From Hippophae tibetana (Eukaryota; Streptophyta; Magnoliopsida; Rosales; Elaeagnaceae): a DNA stretch of 64,000 nt. Shown here in pieces: positions 13,188 to 28,800 of this stretch (position 1 is the first letter of the stretch; every line of letters begins with the position of its first letter). Location: positions 34,377,843-34,441,842 of the forward strand of contig CM072810.1 in assembly GCA_037013495.1 (NCBI GenBank), in the 5' to 3' direction. Position numbers and translations under genes: made by a program. The notes beneath the pieces were generated by a model. The model worked only from the letters and a program-made list of their open reading frames with translations. It searched no databases and was not told the origin of the DNA.

Positions 13188-16100
13188 AGACATCAAGGAT
13201 AGTGGTCTTAGCGAAGATGTTTTTGACACAATTGTTTGAAATGATGACTCTAATACCAATGAAGAGAAATGGGATCTACTTTCCCAGAGATTTACTAAAT
13301 TTCTTAGATAGAATTAACCCTTTTTTAGGGGTTTTAGAAAAACATAATCCCACCTCTAAAATGATTATTTCAATGAATTTAGATTTGTACTTGTTCCAAA
13401 CAACATGAAATATTTTGCAAACCACTCATATAGGTATTTGAGCTAAAAGTTAAATCTAGAAATACGAAGGTGACCAAAATTTTTGAACGCTATATCAAGC
13501 AAGAGTATAAAACTTGGAACAAATTCTAATCATGTTTTTCAAACATTATCAACTACTCGTACAATTTGGGTTGACCTATCAGGAAAGAGAAGTAGATTGA
13601 GAAATTCCTTACTAGCTTAACTTATCATTTTCAAGCAAAAGTTGCCTTGCTTAAATACATGAAAAATCCTTGTGAACTTACTATTAAATGAATCACTTGG
13701 GCAAGTATTCGAACTGCATCACTTGAATCCAATATGTCAGCCATCCACTATCGAGGACAGAAATAGCTTCGCTTTATAGATATCAAGGATAGTGGTGTTA
13801 GCGGAGATCTTTTTGACACAATTGTTAGGAATGATGAGTCTAATACCAATGAAGAGAAATGGGATCTACTTTCCTAGAGATTTACTAAATTTCTTAGATA
13901 GAATTAACCCTTTTTTAGGGGTTTTAGAAAAACATAATCCGAACTCTAAAATGATTGTTTCAATGAAGTTAGAGTTGTAGTTCTTCAAAACAACATGAAA
14001 TATTTTGCAGACCACTCATATAGGTATTTGAGCTTCAAAATAAGCCTAGAACTACGAAGTTGACCAAAAATATTGAACTCTATATTCTAAACAAGTTTTT
14101 CAAACATTATCAACTACTCTTACAATTTGGGTGGAACTATCAGGAAAGAGAAGTAGATTGAGAAATTCCTTACTAGCTTACCTTATAATTTTCAAGCAAA
14201 AGTTACCTTGCTTAAATACATGAAAAATCCTTGTGAACTTACTATTAAATGAATCACTTGGGCAAGTATTCGAACTGCATCACTTGTATCCAATATGTCA
14301 GCCATCCACTTTCGAGGACGGAAAGAGCTTGGCTTTATAGACATCAAGGATAGTGGTCTTAGCGAAGATGTTTTTGACACAATTGTTTGAAATGATGACT
14401 CTAATACCAATGAAGAGAAATGGGATCTACTTTCCCAGAGATTTACTAAATTTCTTAGATAGAATTAACCCTTTTTAGGGGTTTTAGAAAAACATAATCC
14501 CAGCTCTAAAATGATTATTTCAATGAATTTAGATTTGTACTTGTTCCAAACAACATGAAATATTTTGCAAACCACTCATATAGGTATTTGAGCTAAAAAA
14601 TAAATCTAGAAATACGAAGGTGACCAAAATTTTTGAACGCTATATCAAGCAAGAGTATAAAACTTGGAACAAATTCTAATCATGTTTTTCAAACATTATC
14701 AACTACTCGTACAATTTGGGTGGACCTATCAGGAAAGAGAAGTAGATTGAGAAATTCCTTACTAGCTTACCTTATCATTTTCAAGCAAAAGTTGCCTTGC
14801 TTAAATACATGAAAAATCCTTGTGAACTTACTATTAAATGAATCACTTGGGCAAGTATTCGAACTGCATCACTTGAATCCAATATGTCAGCCATCCACTA
14901 TCGAGGACGGAAATAGCTTCGCTTTATAGACATCAAGGATAGTGGTTTTAGCGAAGATCTTTTTGACACAATTGTTAGGAATGATGACTCTAATACCAAT
15001 GAAGAGAAATGGGATCTACTTTCCCAGAGATTTACAAAATTTCTTAGATAGAATTAACCCTTTTTTAGGGGTTTTAGAAAAACATAATCCCACCTCTAAA
15101 ATGATTATTTCAATGAATTTAGATTTGTACTTGTTCCAAACAACATGAAATATTTTGCAAACCACTCATATAGGTATTTGAGCTAAAAGTTAAATCTAGA
15201 AATACGAAGGTGACCAAAATTTTTGAACGCTATATCAAGCAAGAGTATAAAACTTGGAACAAATTCTAATCATGTTTTTCAAACATTATCAACTACTCGT
15301 ACAATTTGGGTTGACCTATCAGGAAAGAGAAGTAGATTGAGAAATTCCTTACTAGCTTAACTTATCATTTTCAAGCAAAAGTTGCCTTGCTTAAATACAT
15401 GAAAAATCCTTGTGAACTTACTATTAAATGAATCACATGGGCAAGTATTCGAACTGCATCACTTGAATCCAATATGTCAGCCATCCACTATCGAGGACAG
15501 AAATAGCTTCGCTTTATAGATATCAAGGATAGTGGTGTTAGCGGAGATCTTTTTGACACAATTGTTAGGAATGATGACTCTAATACCAATGAAGAGAAAT
15601 GGGATCTACTTTCCTAGAGATTTACTAAATTTCTTAGATAGAATTAACCCTTTTTTAGGGGTTTTAGAAAAACATAATCCGAACTCTAAAATGATTGTTT
15701 CAATGAAGTTAGAGTTGTAGTTCTTCAAAACAACATGAAATATTTTGCAGACCACTCATATAGGTATTTGAGCTTCAAAATAAGCCTAGAACTACGAAGT
15801 TGACCAAAAATATTGAACTCTATATTCTAAACAAGTTTTTCAAACATTATCAACTACTCTTACAATTTGGGTGGAACTATCAGGAAAGAGAAGTAGATTG
15901 AGAAATTCCTTACTAGCTTACCTTATAATTTTCAAGCAAAAGTTACCTTGCTTAAATACATGAAAAATCCTTGTGAACTTACTATTAAATGAATCACTTG
16001 GGCAAGTATTCGAACTGCATCACTTGTATCCAATATGTCAGCCATCCACTTTCGAGGACGGAAAGAGCTTGGCTTTATAGACATCAAGGATAGTGGTCTT

Positions 16101-16667
16101 AGCGAAGATGTTTTTGACACAATTGTTTGAAATGATGACTCTAATACCAATGAAGAGAAATGGGATCTACTTTCCCAGAGATTTACTAAATTTCTTAGAT
16201 AGAATTAACCCTTTTTAGGGGTTTTAGAAAAACATAATCCCAGCTCTAAAATGATTATTTCAATGAATTTAGATTTGTACTTGTTCCAAACAACATGAAA
16301 TATTTTGCAAACCACTCATATAGGTATTTGAGCTAAAAAATAAATCTAGAAATACGAAGGTGACCAAAATTTTTGAACGCTATATCAAGCAAGAGTATTA
16401 AACTTGGAACAAATTCTAATCATGTTTTTCAAACATTATCAACTACTCGTACAATTTGGGTGGACCTATCAGGAAAGAGAAGTAGATTGAGAAATTCCTT
16501 ACTAGCTTACCTTATCATTTTCAAGCAAAAGTTGCCTTGCTTAAATACATGAAAAATCCTTGTGAACTTACTATTAAATGAATCACTTGGGCAAGTATTC
16601 GAACTGCATCACCTGAATCCAATATGTCAGCCATCCACTATCGAGGACGGAAATAGCTTCGCTTTAT
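13188..16667 (+). repeat. Array block F4, 1,740-bp tandem duplication
   Basis: Monomers start at 13188, 13778, 14339, 14928, 15518 and 16079. Units 13778 and 14339 recur at 15518 and 16079 with the same private marks: gcggagatc, and a shortened ctttttagggg run. Unit 14928 is chimeric. Its beginning is B-like, with tttacaaaattt near 15,034, and from about 15,090 it is A-like, with the cccacctc mark of unit 13188. Two 590-bp units therefore stand side by side, as expected at an unequal crossover joint. Confidence 0.84.
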
Positions 16668-19480
16668 AGACATCAAGGATAGTGGTTTTAGCGAAGATCT
16701 TTTTGACACAATTGTTAGGAATGATGACTCTAATACCAATGAAGAGAAATGGGATCTACTTTCCCAGAGATTTACTAAATTTCTTAGATAGAATTAACCC
16801 TTTTTTAGGGGTTTTAGAAAAACATAATCGGAACTCTAAAATGATTGTTTCAATGAAGTTAGAGTTGTAGTTCTTCAAAACAACATGAAATATTTTGCAG
16901 ACCACTCATATAGGTATTTGAGCTTCAAAATAAGCCTAGAACTACGAAGTTGACCAAAAATATTGAACTCAATATTCTAAACATGTTTTTCAAACATTAT
17001 CAACTAATCGTACAATTTGGGTGGAACTATCAGGAAAGAGAAGTAGATTGAGAAATTCCTTACTAGCTTACCTTATCATTTTCAAGCAAAAGTTACCTTG
17101 CTTAAATACATGAAAAATCCTTGTGAAGTTACTATTAAATGAATAACTTGGGCAAGTACTCGAACTGCATCACTTGTATCCAATATGTCAGCCATCCACT
17201 TTCGAGGGTGGAAAGTGCTTGGCTTTATAGACATCAAGGATAGTGGTCTTAGCGAAGATGTTTTTGACACAATTGTTTGAAATGATGACTCTAATACCAA
17301 TGAAGAGAAATGGGATCTACTTTCCCAGAGATTTACTAAATTTCTTAGATAGAATTAACCCTTTTTTAGGGGTTTTAGAAAAACATAATCCCAGCTCTAA
17401 AATGATTATTTCAATGAATTTAGATTTGTACTTCTTCCAAACAACATGAAATATTTTGCAAACCACTCATATAGGTATTTGAGCTAAAAACTAAATCTAG
17501 AAATACGAAGGTGACCAAAATATTTGAAAGCTATATCAAGCAAGAGTATAAAACTTGGAACAAATTCTAATCATGTTTTTCAAACATTATCAACTACTCG
17601 TACAATTTGGGTGGACCTATCAGGAAAGAGAAGTAGATTGAGAAATTCCTTACTAGCTTACCTTATCATTTTCAAGCAAAAGTTGCCTTGCTTAAATACA
17701 TGAAAAATCCTTGTGAACTTACTATTAAATGAATCACTTGGGCAAGTATTCGACCTGCATCACTTGAATCCAATATGTCAGCCATCCACTATCGAGGACG
17801 GAAATAGCTTCGCTTTATAGACATCAAGGATAGTGGTTTTAGCGAAGATCTTTTTGACACAATTGTTAGGAATGATGACTCTAATACCAATGAAGAGAAA
17901 TGGGATCTACTTTCCCAGAGATTTACAAAATTTCTTAGATAGAATTAACCCTTTTTTAGGGGTTTTAGAAAAACATAATCGGAACTCTAAAATGATTGTT
18001 ACAATGAAGTTAGAGTTGTAGTTCTTCAAAACAACATGAAATATTTTGCAGACCACTCATATAGGTATTTGAGCTTCAAAATAAGCCTAGAACTACGAAG
18101 TTGACCAAAAATATTGAACTCTATATTCTAAACATGTTTTTCAAACATTATCAACTAATCGTACAATTTGGGTGGAACTATCAGGAAAGAGAAGTAGATT
18201 GAGAAATTCCTTACTAGCTTACCTTATCATTTTCAAGCAAAAGTTACCTTGCTTAAATACATGAAAAATCCTTGTGAAGTTACTATTAAATGAATAACTT
18301 GGCAAGTACTCGAACTGCATCACTTGTATCCAATATGTCAGCCATCCACTTTCGAGGGTGGAAAGTGCTTGGCTTTATAGACATCAAGGATAGTGGTCTT
18401 AGCGAAGATGTTTTTGACACAATTGTTTGAAATGATGACTCTAATACCAATGAAGAGAAATGGGATCTACTTTCCCAGAGATTTACTAAATTTCTTAGAT
18501 AGAATTCACCCTTTTTTAGGGGTTTTAGAAAAACATAATCCCACCTCTAAAATGATTATTTCAATGAATTTAGATTTGTACTTGTTCCAAACAACATGAA
18601 ATATTTTGCAAACCACTCATATAGGTATTTGAGCTAAAAGTTAAATCTAGAAATACGAAGGTGACCAAAATTTTTGAACGCTATATCAAGCAAGAGTATA
18701 AAACTTGGAACAAATTCTAATCATGTTTTTCAAACATTATCAACTACTCGTACAATTTGGGTTGACCTATCAGGAAAGAGAAGTAGATTGAGAAATTCCT
18801 TACTAGCTTACCTTATCATTTTCAAGCAAAAGTTGCCTTGCTTAAATACATGAAAAATCCTTGTGAACTTACTGTTAAATGAATCACTTGGGCAAGTATT
18901 GGAACTGCATCACTTGAATCCAATATGTCAGCCATCCACTATCGAGGACGGAAATAGCTTCGCTTTATAGACATCAAGGATAGTGGTGTTAGCGAAGATC
19001 TTTTTGACACAATTGTTAGGAATGATGACTCTAATACCAATGAAGAGAAATGGGATCTACTTTCCCAGAGATTTACTAAATTTCTTAGATAGAATTAACC
19101 CTTTTTTAGGGGTTTTAGAAAAACATAATCGGAACTCTAAAATGATTGTTACAATGAAGTTAGAGTTGTAGTTCTTCAAAACAACATGAAATATTTTGCA
19201 GACCACTCATATAGGTATTTGAGCTTCAAAATAAGCCTAGAACTACGAAGTTGACCAAAAATATTGAACTCTATATTCTAAACATGTTTTTCAAACATTA
19301 TCAACTAATCGTACAATTTGGGTGGAACTATCAGGAAAGAGAAGTAGATTGAGAAATTCCTTACTAGCTTACCTTATCATTTTCAAGCAAAAGTTACCTT
19401 GCTTAAATACATGAAAAATCCTTGTGAAGTTACTATTAAATGAATAACTTGGCAAGTACTCGAACTGCATCACTTGTATC
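16668..19480 (+). repeat. Array block F5, regular A/B dimers
   Basis: Monomers start at 16668, 17229, 17819, 18379 and 18969, in strict B-A alternation. B units here belong to the subfamily with gaagttact and ttcgagggtgg, some with ggcaagtactcg (560 bp). A units carry cccacctc or cttcttcc. The order of unit types matches 33,959-36,250 at an offset of 16,730 bp, so related blocks sit far apart in the array. Confidence 0.8.
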
Positions 19481-22400
19481 CAATATGTCAGCCATCCACT
19501 TTCGAGGGTGGAAAGTGCTTGGCTTTATAGACATCAAGGATAGTGGTCTTAGCGAAGATGTTTTTGACACAATTGTTTGAAATGATGACTCTAATACCAA
19601 TGAAGAGAAATGGGATCTACTTTCCCAGAGATTTACTAAATTTCTTAGATAGAATTAACCCTTTTTTAGGGGTTTTAGAAAAACATAATCCCACCTCTAA
19701 AATGATTATTTCAATGAATTTAGATTTGTACTTGTTCCAAACAACATGAAATATTTTGCAAACCACTCATATAGGTATTTGAGCTAAAAGTTAAATCTAG
19801 AAATACGAAGGTGACCAAAATTTTTGAACGCTATATCAAGCAAGAGTATAAAACTTGGAACAAATTCTAATCATGTTTTTCAAACATTATCAACTACTCG
19901 TACAATTTGGGTTGACCTATCAGGAAAGAGAAGTAGATTGAGAAATTCCTTACTAGCTTACCTTATCATTTTCAAGCAAAAGTTGCCTTGCTTAAATACA
20001 TGAAAAATCCTTGTGAACTTACTGTTAAATGAATCACTTGGGCAAGTATTGGAACTGCATCACTTGAATCCAATATGTCAGCCATCCACTATCGAGGACG
20101 GAAATAGCTTCGCTTTATAGACATCAAGGATAGTGGTGTTAGCGAAGATCTTTTTGACACAATTGTTAGGAATGATGACTCTAATACCAATGAAGAGAAA
20201 TGGGATCTACTTTCCCAGAGATTTACTAAATTTCTTAGATAGAATTAACCCTTTTTTAGGGGTTTTAGAAAAACATAATCCGAACTCTAAAATGATTGTT
20301 TCAATGAAGTTAGAGTTGTAGTTCTTCAAAACAACATGAAATATTTTGCAGACCACTCATATAGGTATTTGAGCTTCAAAATAAACCTAGAACTACGAAG
20401 TTGACCAAAAATATTGAACTCTATATTCTAAACATGTTTTTCAAACATTATCAACGACTCGTACAATTTGGGTGGAACTATCAGGAAAGAGAAGTAGATT
20501 GAGAAATTCCTTACTAGCTTACCTTATCATTTTCAAGCAAAAGTTACCTTGCTTAAATACATGAAAAATCCTTGTGAACTTACTATTAAATGAATCACTT
20601 GGGCAATTATTCGAACTGCATCACTTGTATCCAATATGTCAGCCATCCACTTTCGAGGACGGAAAGAGCTTGGCTTTATAGACATCAAGGATAGTGGTCT
20701 TAGCGAAGATGTTTTTGACACAATTGTTAGAAATGATGACTCTAATACCAATGAAGAGAAATGGGATCTACTTTCCCAGAGATTTACTAAATTTCTTAGA
20801 TAGAATTAACCCTTTTTTATTGGTTTTAGAAAAACATAATACGAGCTCTAAAATGATTATTTCAAGGAATTTAGATTTGTACTTGTTCCAAACAACATGA
20901 AATATTTTGCAAACCACTCATATAGGTATTTGAGCTAAAAAATAAATCTAGAAATACTAAGGTGACCAAAATTTTTGAACGCTATATCAAACAAGAGTAT
21001 AAAACTTGGAACAAATTCTAATCATGTTTTTCAAACATTATCAACTACTCGTACAATTTGGGTGGACCTATCAGGAAAGAGAAGTAGATTGAGAAATTCC
21101 TTACTAGCTTACCTTATCATTTTCAAGCAAAAGTTGCCTTGCTTAAATACATGAAAAATCCTTGTGAACTTACTATTAAATGAATCACTTGGGCAAGTAT
21201 TCGAACTGCATCACTTGAATCCAATATGTCAGCCATCCACTATCGAGGACGGAAATAGCTTCGCTTTATAGACATCAAGGATAGTGGTTTTAGCGAAGAT
21301 CTTTTTGACACAATTGTTAGGAATGATGACTCTAATACCAATGAAGAGAAATGGGATCTACTTTCCCAGAGATTTACAAAATTTCTTAGATAGAATTAAC
21401 CCTTTTTTAGGGGTTTTAGAAAAACATAATCGGAACTCTAAAATGATTGTTACAATGAAGTTAAAGTTGTAGTTCTTCAAAACAACATGAAATATTTTGC
21501 AGACCACTCATATAGGTATTTGAGCTTCAAAATAAGCCTAGAACTACGAAGTTGACCAAAAATATTGAACTCTATATTCTAAACATGTTTTTCAAACATT
21601 ATCAACTAATCGTACAATTTGGGTGGAACTATCAGGAAAGAGAAGTAGATTGAGAAATTCCTTACTAGCTTACCTTATCATTTTCAAGCAAAAGTTACCT
21701 TGCTTAAATACATGAAAAATCCTTGTGAAGTTACTATTAAATGAATAACTTGGCAAGTACTCGAACTGCATCACTTGTATCCAATATGTCAGCCATCCAC
21801 TTTCGAGGGTGGAAAGTGCTTGGCTTTATAGACATCAAGGATAGTGGTCTTAGCGAAGATGTTTTTGACACAATTGTTTGAAATGATGACCCTAATACCA
21901 ATGAAGAGAAATGGGATCTACTTTCTCAGAGATTTACTAAATTTCTTAGATAGAATTAACCCTTTTTTAGGGGTTTTAGAAAAACATAATCCCACCTCTA
22001 AAATGATTATTTCAATGAATTTAGATTTGTACTTGTTCCAAACAACATGAAATATTTTGCAAACCACTCATATAGGTATTTGAGCTAAAAGTTAAATCTA
22101 GAAATACGAAGGTGACCAAAATTTTTGAACGCTATATCAAGCAAGAGTATAAAACTTGGAACAAATTCTAATCATGTTTTTCAAACATTATCAACTACTC
22201 GTACAATTTGGGTTGACCTATCAGGAAAGAGAAGTAGATTGAGAAATTCCTTACTAGCTTACCTTATCATTTTCAAGCAAAAGTTGCCTTGCTTAAATAC
22301 ATGAAAAATCCTTGTGAACTTACAGTTAAATGAATCACTTGGGCAAGTATTGGAACTGCATCACTTGAATCCAATATGTCAGCCATCCACTATCGAGGAC

Positions 22401-25400
22401 GGAAATAGCTTCGCTTTATAGACATCAAGGATAGTGGTGTTAGCGAAGATCTTTTTGACACAATTGTTAGGAATGATGACTCTAATACCAATGAAGAGAA
22501 ATGGGATCTACTTTCCCAGAGATTTACTAAATTTCTTAGATAGAATTAACCCTTTTTTAGGGGTTTTAGAAAAACATAATCCGAACTCTAAAATGATTGT
22601 TTCAATGAAGTTAGAGTTGTAGTTCTTCAAAACAACATGAAATATTTTGCAGACCACTCATATAGGTATTTGAGCTTCAAAATAAACCTAGAACTACGAA
22701 GTTGACCAAAAATATTGAACTCTATATTCTAAACATGTTTTTCAAACATTATCAACGACTCGTACAATTTGGGTGGAACTATCAGGAAAGAGAAGTAGAT
22801 TGAGAAATTCCTTACTAGCTTACCATATCATTTTCAAGCAAAAGTTACCTTGCTTAAATACATGAAAAATCCTTGTGAACTTACTATTAAATGAATCACT
22901 TGGGCAATTATTCGAACTGCATCACTTGTATCCAATATGTCAGCCATCCACTTTCGAGGACGGAAAGAGCTTGGCTTTATAGACATCAAGGATAGTGGTC
23001 TTAGCGAAGATGTTTTTGACACAATTGTTAGAAATGATGACTCTAATACCAATGAAGAGAAATGGGATCTACTTTCCCAGAGATTTACTAAATTTCTTAG
23101 ATAGAATTAACCCTTTTTTATTGGTTTTAGAAAAACATAATACGAGCTCTAAAATGATTATTTCAAGGAATTTAGATTTGTACTTGTTCCAAACAACATG
23201 AAATATTTTGCAAACCACTCATATAGGTATTTGAGCTAAAAAATAAATCTAGAAATACTAAGGTGACCAAAATTTTTGAACGCTATATCAAACAAGAGTA
23301 TAAAACTTGGAACAAATTCTAATCATGTTTTTCAAACATTATCAACTACTCGTACAATTTGGGTGGACCTATCAGGAAAGAGAAGTAGATTGAGAAATTC
23401 CTTACTAGCTTACCTTATCATTTTCAAGCAAAAGTTGCCTTGCTTAAATACATGAAAAATCCTTGTGAACTTACTATTAAATGAATCACTTGGGCAAGTA
23501 TTCGAACTGCATCACTTGTATCCAATATGTCAGCCATCCACTTTCGGGAACGGAAAGAGCTTGGCTTTATAGACATCAAGGATAGTGGTCTTAGCGAAGA
23601 TGTTTTTGACAAAAATTGTTAGAAATGATGACTCTAATACCAATGAAGAGAAATGGGATCTACTTTCCCAGAGATTTACTAAATTTCTTAGATAGAATTA
23701 ACCCTTTTTTAGGGGTTTTAGAAAAACATAATCCCAGCTCTAAAATGATTATTTCAATGAATTTAGATTTGTACTTGTTCAAAACAACATGAAATATTTT
23801 GCAAACCACTCATATAGGTATTTGAGCTAAAAATTAAATCTAGAAATACGAAGGTGACCAAAATTTTTGAACGCTATATCAAGCAAGAGTATAAAACTTG
23901 GAACAAATTCTAATCATGTTTTTCAAACATTATCAACTACTCGTACAATGTGGGTGGACCTATCAGGAAAGAGAAGTAGATTGAGAAATTCCTTACTAGC
24001 TTACCTTATCATTTTCAAGCAAAAGTTACCTTGCTTAAATACATGAAAAATCCTTGTGAACTTATAGTGAAATGAATCACTTGGGCAAGTATTCGAACTG
24101 CATCACTTGAATCCAATATGTCAGCCATCCACTATCGAGGACGGAAATAGCTTCGCGTTATAGACATCAAGGATAGTGGTTTTAGCGAAGATCTTTTTGA
24201 CACAATTGTTAGGAATGATGACTCTAATACCAATGAAGAGAAATGGGATCTACTTTCCCAGAGATTTACTAAATTTCTTAGATAGAATTAACCCTTTTTT
24301 AGGGGTTTTAGAAAAACATAATCCGAACTCTAAAATGATTTTTTCTATGAATTTAGAGTTTTAGTTCTTCAAAACAACATGAAATATTTTGCAGACCACT
24401 CATATAGGTATTTGAGCTTCAAAATAAGCCTAGAACTACGAAGTTGACCAAAAATATTGAACTCTATATTCTAAACATGTTTTTCAAACATTATCCACTT
24501 CTCGTACAATTTGGGTGGAACTATCAGGAAAGAGAAGTAGATTGAGAAATTCCTTACTAGCTTACCTTATCATTTTCAAGCAAAAGTTACCTTGCTTAAA
24601 TACATGAAAAATCCTTGTGAACTTACTATTAAATGAATTACTTGGGCAAGTATTCGAACTGCATCACTTGTATCCAATATGTCAGCCATCCACTTTCGAG
24701 GACGGAAAGAGCTTGGCTTTATAGACATCAAGGATAGTGGTCTTAGCGAAGATTTTTTTGACACAATTGTTAGAAATGATGACTCTAATACCAATGAAGA
24801 GAAATGGGATCTACTTTACCAGAGATTTACTAAATTTCTTAGATAGAATTAACCCTTTTTTATTAGTTTTAGAAAAACATAATACGAGCTCTAAAATGAT
24901 TATTTCAATGAATTTAGATTTGTACTTGTTCCAAACAACATGAAATATTTTGCAAACCACTCATATAGGTATTTGAGCTAAAAAATAAATCTAGAAATAC
25001 TAAGGTGACCAAAATGTTTGAACGCTATATCAAACAAGAGTATAAAACTTGGAACAAATTCTAATCATGTTTTTCAAACATTATCAACTACTCGTACAAT
25101 TTGGGTGGACCTATCTGGAAAGAGAAGTAGATTGAGAAATTCCTTACTAGCTTACCTTATCATTTTCAAGCAAAAGTTGCCTTGCTTAAATACATGAAAA
25201 ATCCTTGTGAACTTACAGTTAAATGAATCACTTGGGCAAGTATTCGAACTGCATCACTTGAATCCAATATGTCAGCCATCCACTATCGAGGACTGAAATA
25301 GCTTCGCTTTATATACATCAAGGATAGTGGTGTTAGCGAAGATCTTTTTGACACAATTGTTAGGAATGATGACTCTAATACCAATGAAGAGAAATGGGAT

Positions 25401-25825
25401 CTACTTTCCCAGAGATTTACTAAATTTTTTAGATTTAATTAACCCTTTTTTAGGGGTTTTAGAAAAACATAATCCGAACTCTAAAATGATTTTTTCAATG
25501 AATTTAGAGTTGTAGTTCTTCAAAACAACATGAAATATTTTGCAGACCACTCATATAGGTATTTGAGCTTCAAAATAAACCTAGAACTACAAAGTTGACC
25601 AAAAATATTGAACTCTATGTTCTAAACATGTTTTTCAAACATTATCAACTACTCGTACAATTTGGGTGGAACTATCAGGAAAGAGAAGTAGATTGAGAAA
25701 TTCCTTACTAGCTTACCTTATCATTTTCAAGCAAAAGTTACCTTGCTTAAATACATGAAAAATCCTTGTGAACTTACTATTAAATGAATCACTTGGGCAA
25801 GTATTCGAACTGCATCACTTGTATC
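19480..25825 (+). repeat. First copy of a 6,345-bp direct duplication
   Basis: Monomers start at 19529, 20119, 20680, 21270, 21830, 22420, 22981, 23571, 24162, 24723 and 25313. Each has its counterpart 6,345 bp downstream. Shared private marks include gatgaccctaat (21,887 and 28,232), accatatc (22,823 and 29,168), gacaaaaattg in the 591-bp unit 23571, and cgcgttatag (24,155 and 30,500). An older 2,301-bp duplication is nested inside: units 20119 and 20680 recur at 22420 and 22981. Confidence 0.88.
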
Positions 25826-28800
25826 CAATATGTCAGCCATCCACTTTCGAGGGTGGAAAGTGCTTGGCTTTATAGACATCAAGGATAGTGGTCTTAGCGA
25901 AGATGTTTTTGACACAATTGTTTGAAATGATGACTCTAATACCAATGAAGAGAAATGGGATCTACTTTCCCAGAGATTTACTAAATTTCTTAGATAGAAT
26001 TAACCCTTTTTTAGGGGTTTTAGAAAAACATAATCCCACCTCTAAAATGATTATTTCAATGAATTTAGATTTGTACTTGTTCCAAACAACATGAAATATT
26101 TTGCAAACCACTCATATAGGTATTTGAGCTAAAAGTTAAATCTAGAAATACGAAGGTGACCAAAATTTTTGAACGCTATATCAAGCAAGAGTATAAAACT
26201 TGGAACAAATTCTAATCATGTTTTTCAAACATTATCAACTACTCGTACAATTTGGGTTGACCTATCAGGAAAGAGAAGTAGATTGAGAAATTCCTTACTA
26301 GCTTACCTTATCATTTTCAAGCAAAAGTTGCCTTGCTTAAATACATGAAAAATCCTTGTGAACTTACTGTTAAATGAATCACTTGGGCAAGTATTGGAAC
26401 TGCATCACTTGAATCCAATATGTCAGCCATCCACTATCGAGGACGGAAATAGCTTCGCTTTATAGACATCAAGGATAGTGGTGTTAGCGAAGATCTTTTT
26501 GACACAATTGTTAGGAATGATGACTCTAATACCAATGAAGAGAAATGGGATCTACTTTCCCAGAGATTTACTAAATTTCTTAGATAGAATTAACCCTTTT
26601 TTAGGGGTTTTAGAAAAACATAATCCGAACTCTAAAATGATTGTTTCAATGAAGTTAGAGTTGTAGTTCTTCAAAACAACATGAAATATTTTGCAGACCA
26701 CTCATATAGGTATTTGAGCTTCAAAATAAACCTAGAACTACGAAGTTGACCAAAAATATTGAACTCTATATTCTAAACATGTTTTTCAAACATTATCAAC
26801 GACTCGTACAATTTGGGTGGAACTATCAGGAAAGAGAAGTAGATTGAGAAATTCCTTACTAGCTTACCTTATCATTTTCAAGCAAAAGTTACCTTGCTTA
26901 AATACATGAAAAATCCTTGTGAACTTACTATTAAATGAATCACTTGGGCAATTATTCGAACTGCATCACTTGTATCCAATATGTCAGCCATCCACTTTCG
27001 AGGACGGAAAGAGCTTGGCTTTATAGACATCAAGGATAGTGGTCTTAGCGAAGATGTTTTTGACACAATTGTTAGAAATGATGACTCTAATACCAATGAA
27101 GAGAAATGGGATCTACTTTCCCAGAGATTTACTAAATTTCTTAGATAGAATTAACCCTTTTTTATTGGTTTTAGAAAAACATAATACGAGCTCTAAAATG
27201 ATTATTTCAAGGAATTTAGATTTGTACTTGTTCCAAACAACATGAAATAATTTGCAAACCACTCATATAGGTATTTGAGCTAAAAAATAAATCTAGAAAT
27301 ACTAAGGTGACCAAAATTTTTGAACGCTATATCAAACAAGAGTATAAAACTTGGAACAAATTCTAATCATGTTTTTCAAACATTATCAACTACTCGTACA
27401 ATTTGGGTGGACCTATCAGGAAAGAGAAGTAGATTGAGAAATTCCTTACTAGCTTACCTTATCATTTTCAAGCAAAAGTTGCCTTGCTTAAATACATGAA
27501 AAATCCTTGTGAACTTACTATTAAATGAATCACTTGGGCAAGTATTCGAACTGCATCACTTGAATCCAATATGTCAGCCATCCACTATCGAGGACGGAAA
27601 TAGCTTCGCTTTATAGACATCAAGGATAGTGGTTTTAGCGAAGATCTTTTTGACACAATTGTTAGGAATGATGACTCTAATACCAATGAAGAGAAATGGG
27701 ATCTACTTTCCCAGAGATTTACAAAATTTCTTAGATAGAATTAACCCTTTTTTAGGGGTTTTAGAAAAACATAATGGGAACTCTAAAATGATTGTTACAA
27801 TGAAGTTAAAGTTGTAGTTCTTCAAAACAACATGAAATATTTTGCAGACCACTCATATAGGTATTTGAGCTTCAAAATAAGCCTAGAACTACGAAGTTGA
27901 CCAAAAATATTGAACTCTATATTCTAAACATGTTTTTCAAACATTATCAACTAATCGTACAATTTGGGTGGAACTATCAGGAAAGAGAAGTAGATTGAGA
28001 AATTCCTTACTAGCTTACCTTATCATTTTCAAGCAAAAGTTACCTTGCTTAAATACATGAAAAATCCTTGTGAAGTTACTATTAAATGAATAACTTGGCA
28101 AGTACTCGAACTGCATCACTTGTATCCAATATGTCAGCCATCCACTTTCGAGGGTGGAAAGTGCTTGGCTTTATAGACATCAAGGATAGTGGTCTTAGCG
28201 AAGATGTTTTTGACACAATTGTTTGAAATGATGACCCTAATACCAATGAAGAGAAATGGGATCTACTTTCCCAGAGATTTACTAAATTTCTTAGATAGAA
28301 TTAACCCTTTTTTAGGGGTTTTAGAAAAACATAATCCCACCTCTAAAATGATTATTTCAATGAATTTAGATTTGTACTTGTTCCAAACAACATGAAATAT
28401 TTTGCAAACCACTCATATAGGTATTTGAGCTAAAAGTTAAATCTAGAAATACGAAGGTGACCAAAATTTTTGAACGCTATATCAAGCAAGAGTATAAAAC
28501 TTGGAACAAATTCTAATCATGTTTTTCAAACATTATCAACTACTCGTACAATTTGGGTTGACCTATCAGGAAAGAGAAGTAGATTGAGAAATTCCTTACT
28601 AGCTTACCTTATCATTTTCAAGCAAAAGTTGCCTTGCTTAAATACATGAAAAATCCTTGTGAACTTACAGTTAAATGAATCACTTGGGCAAGTATTGGAA
28701 CTGCATCACTTGAATCCAATATGTCAGCCATCCACTATCGAGGACGGAAATAGCTTCGCTTTATAGACATCAAGGATAGTGGTGTTAGCGAAGATCTTTT

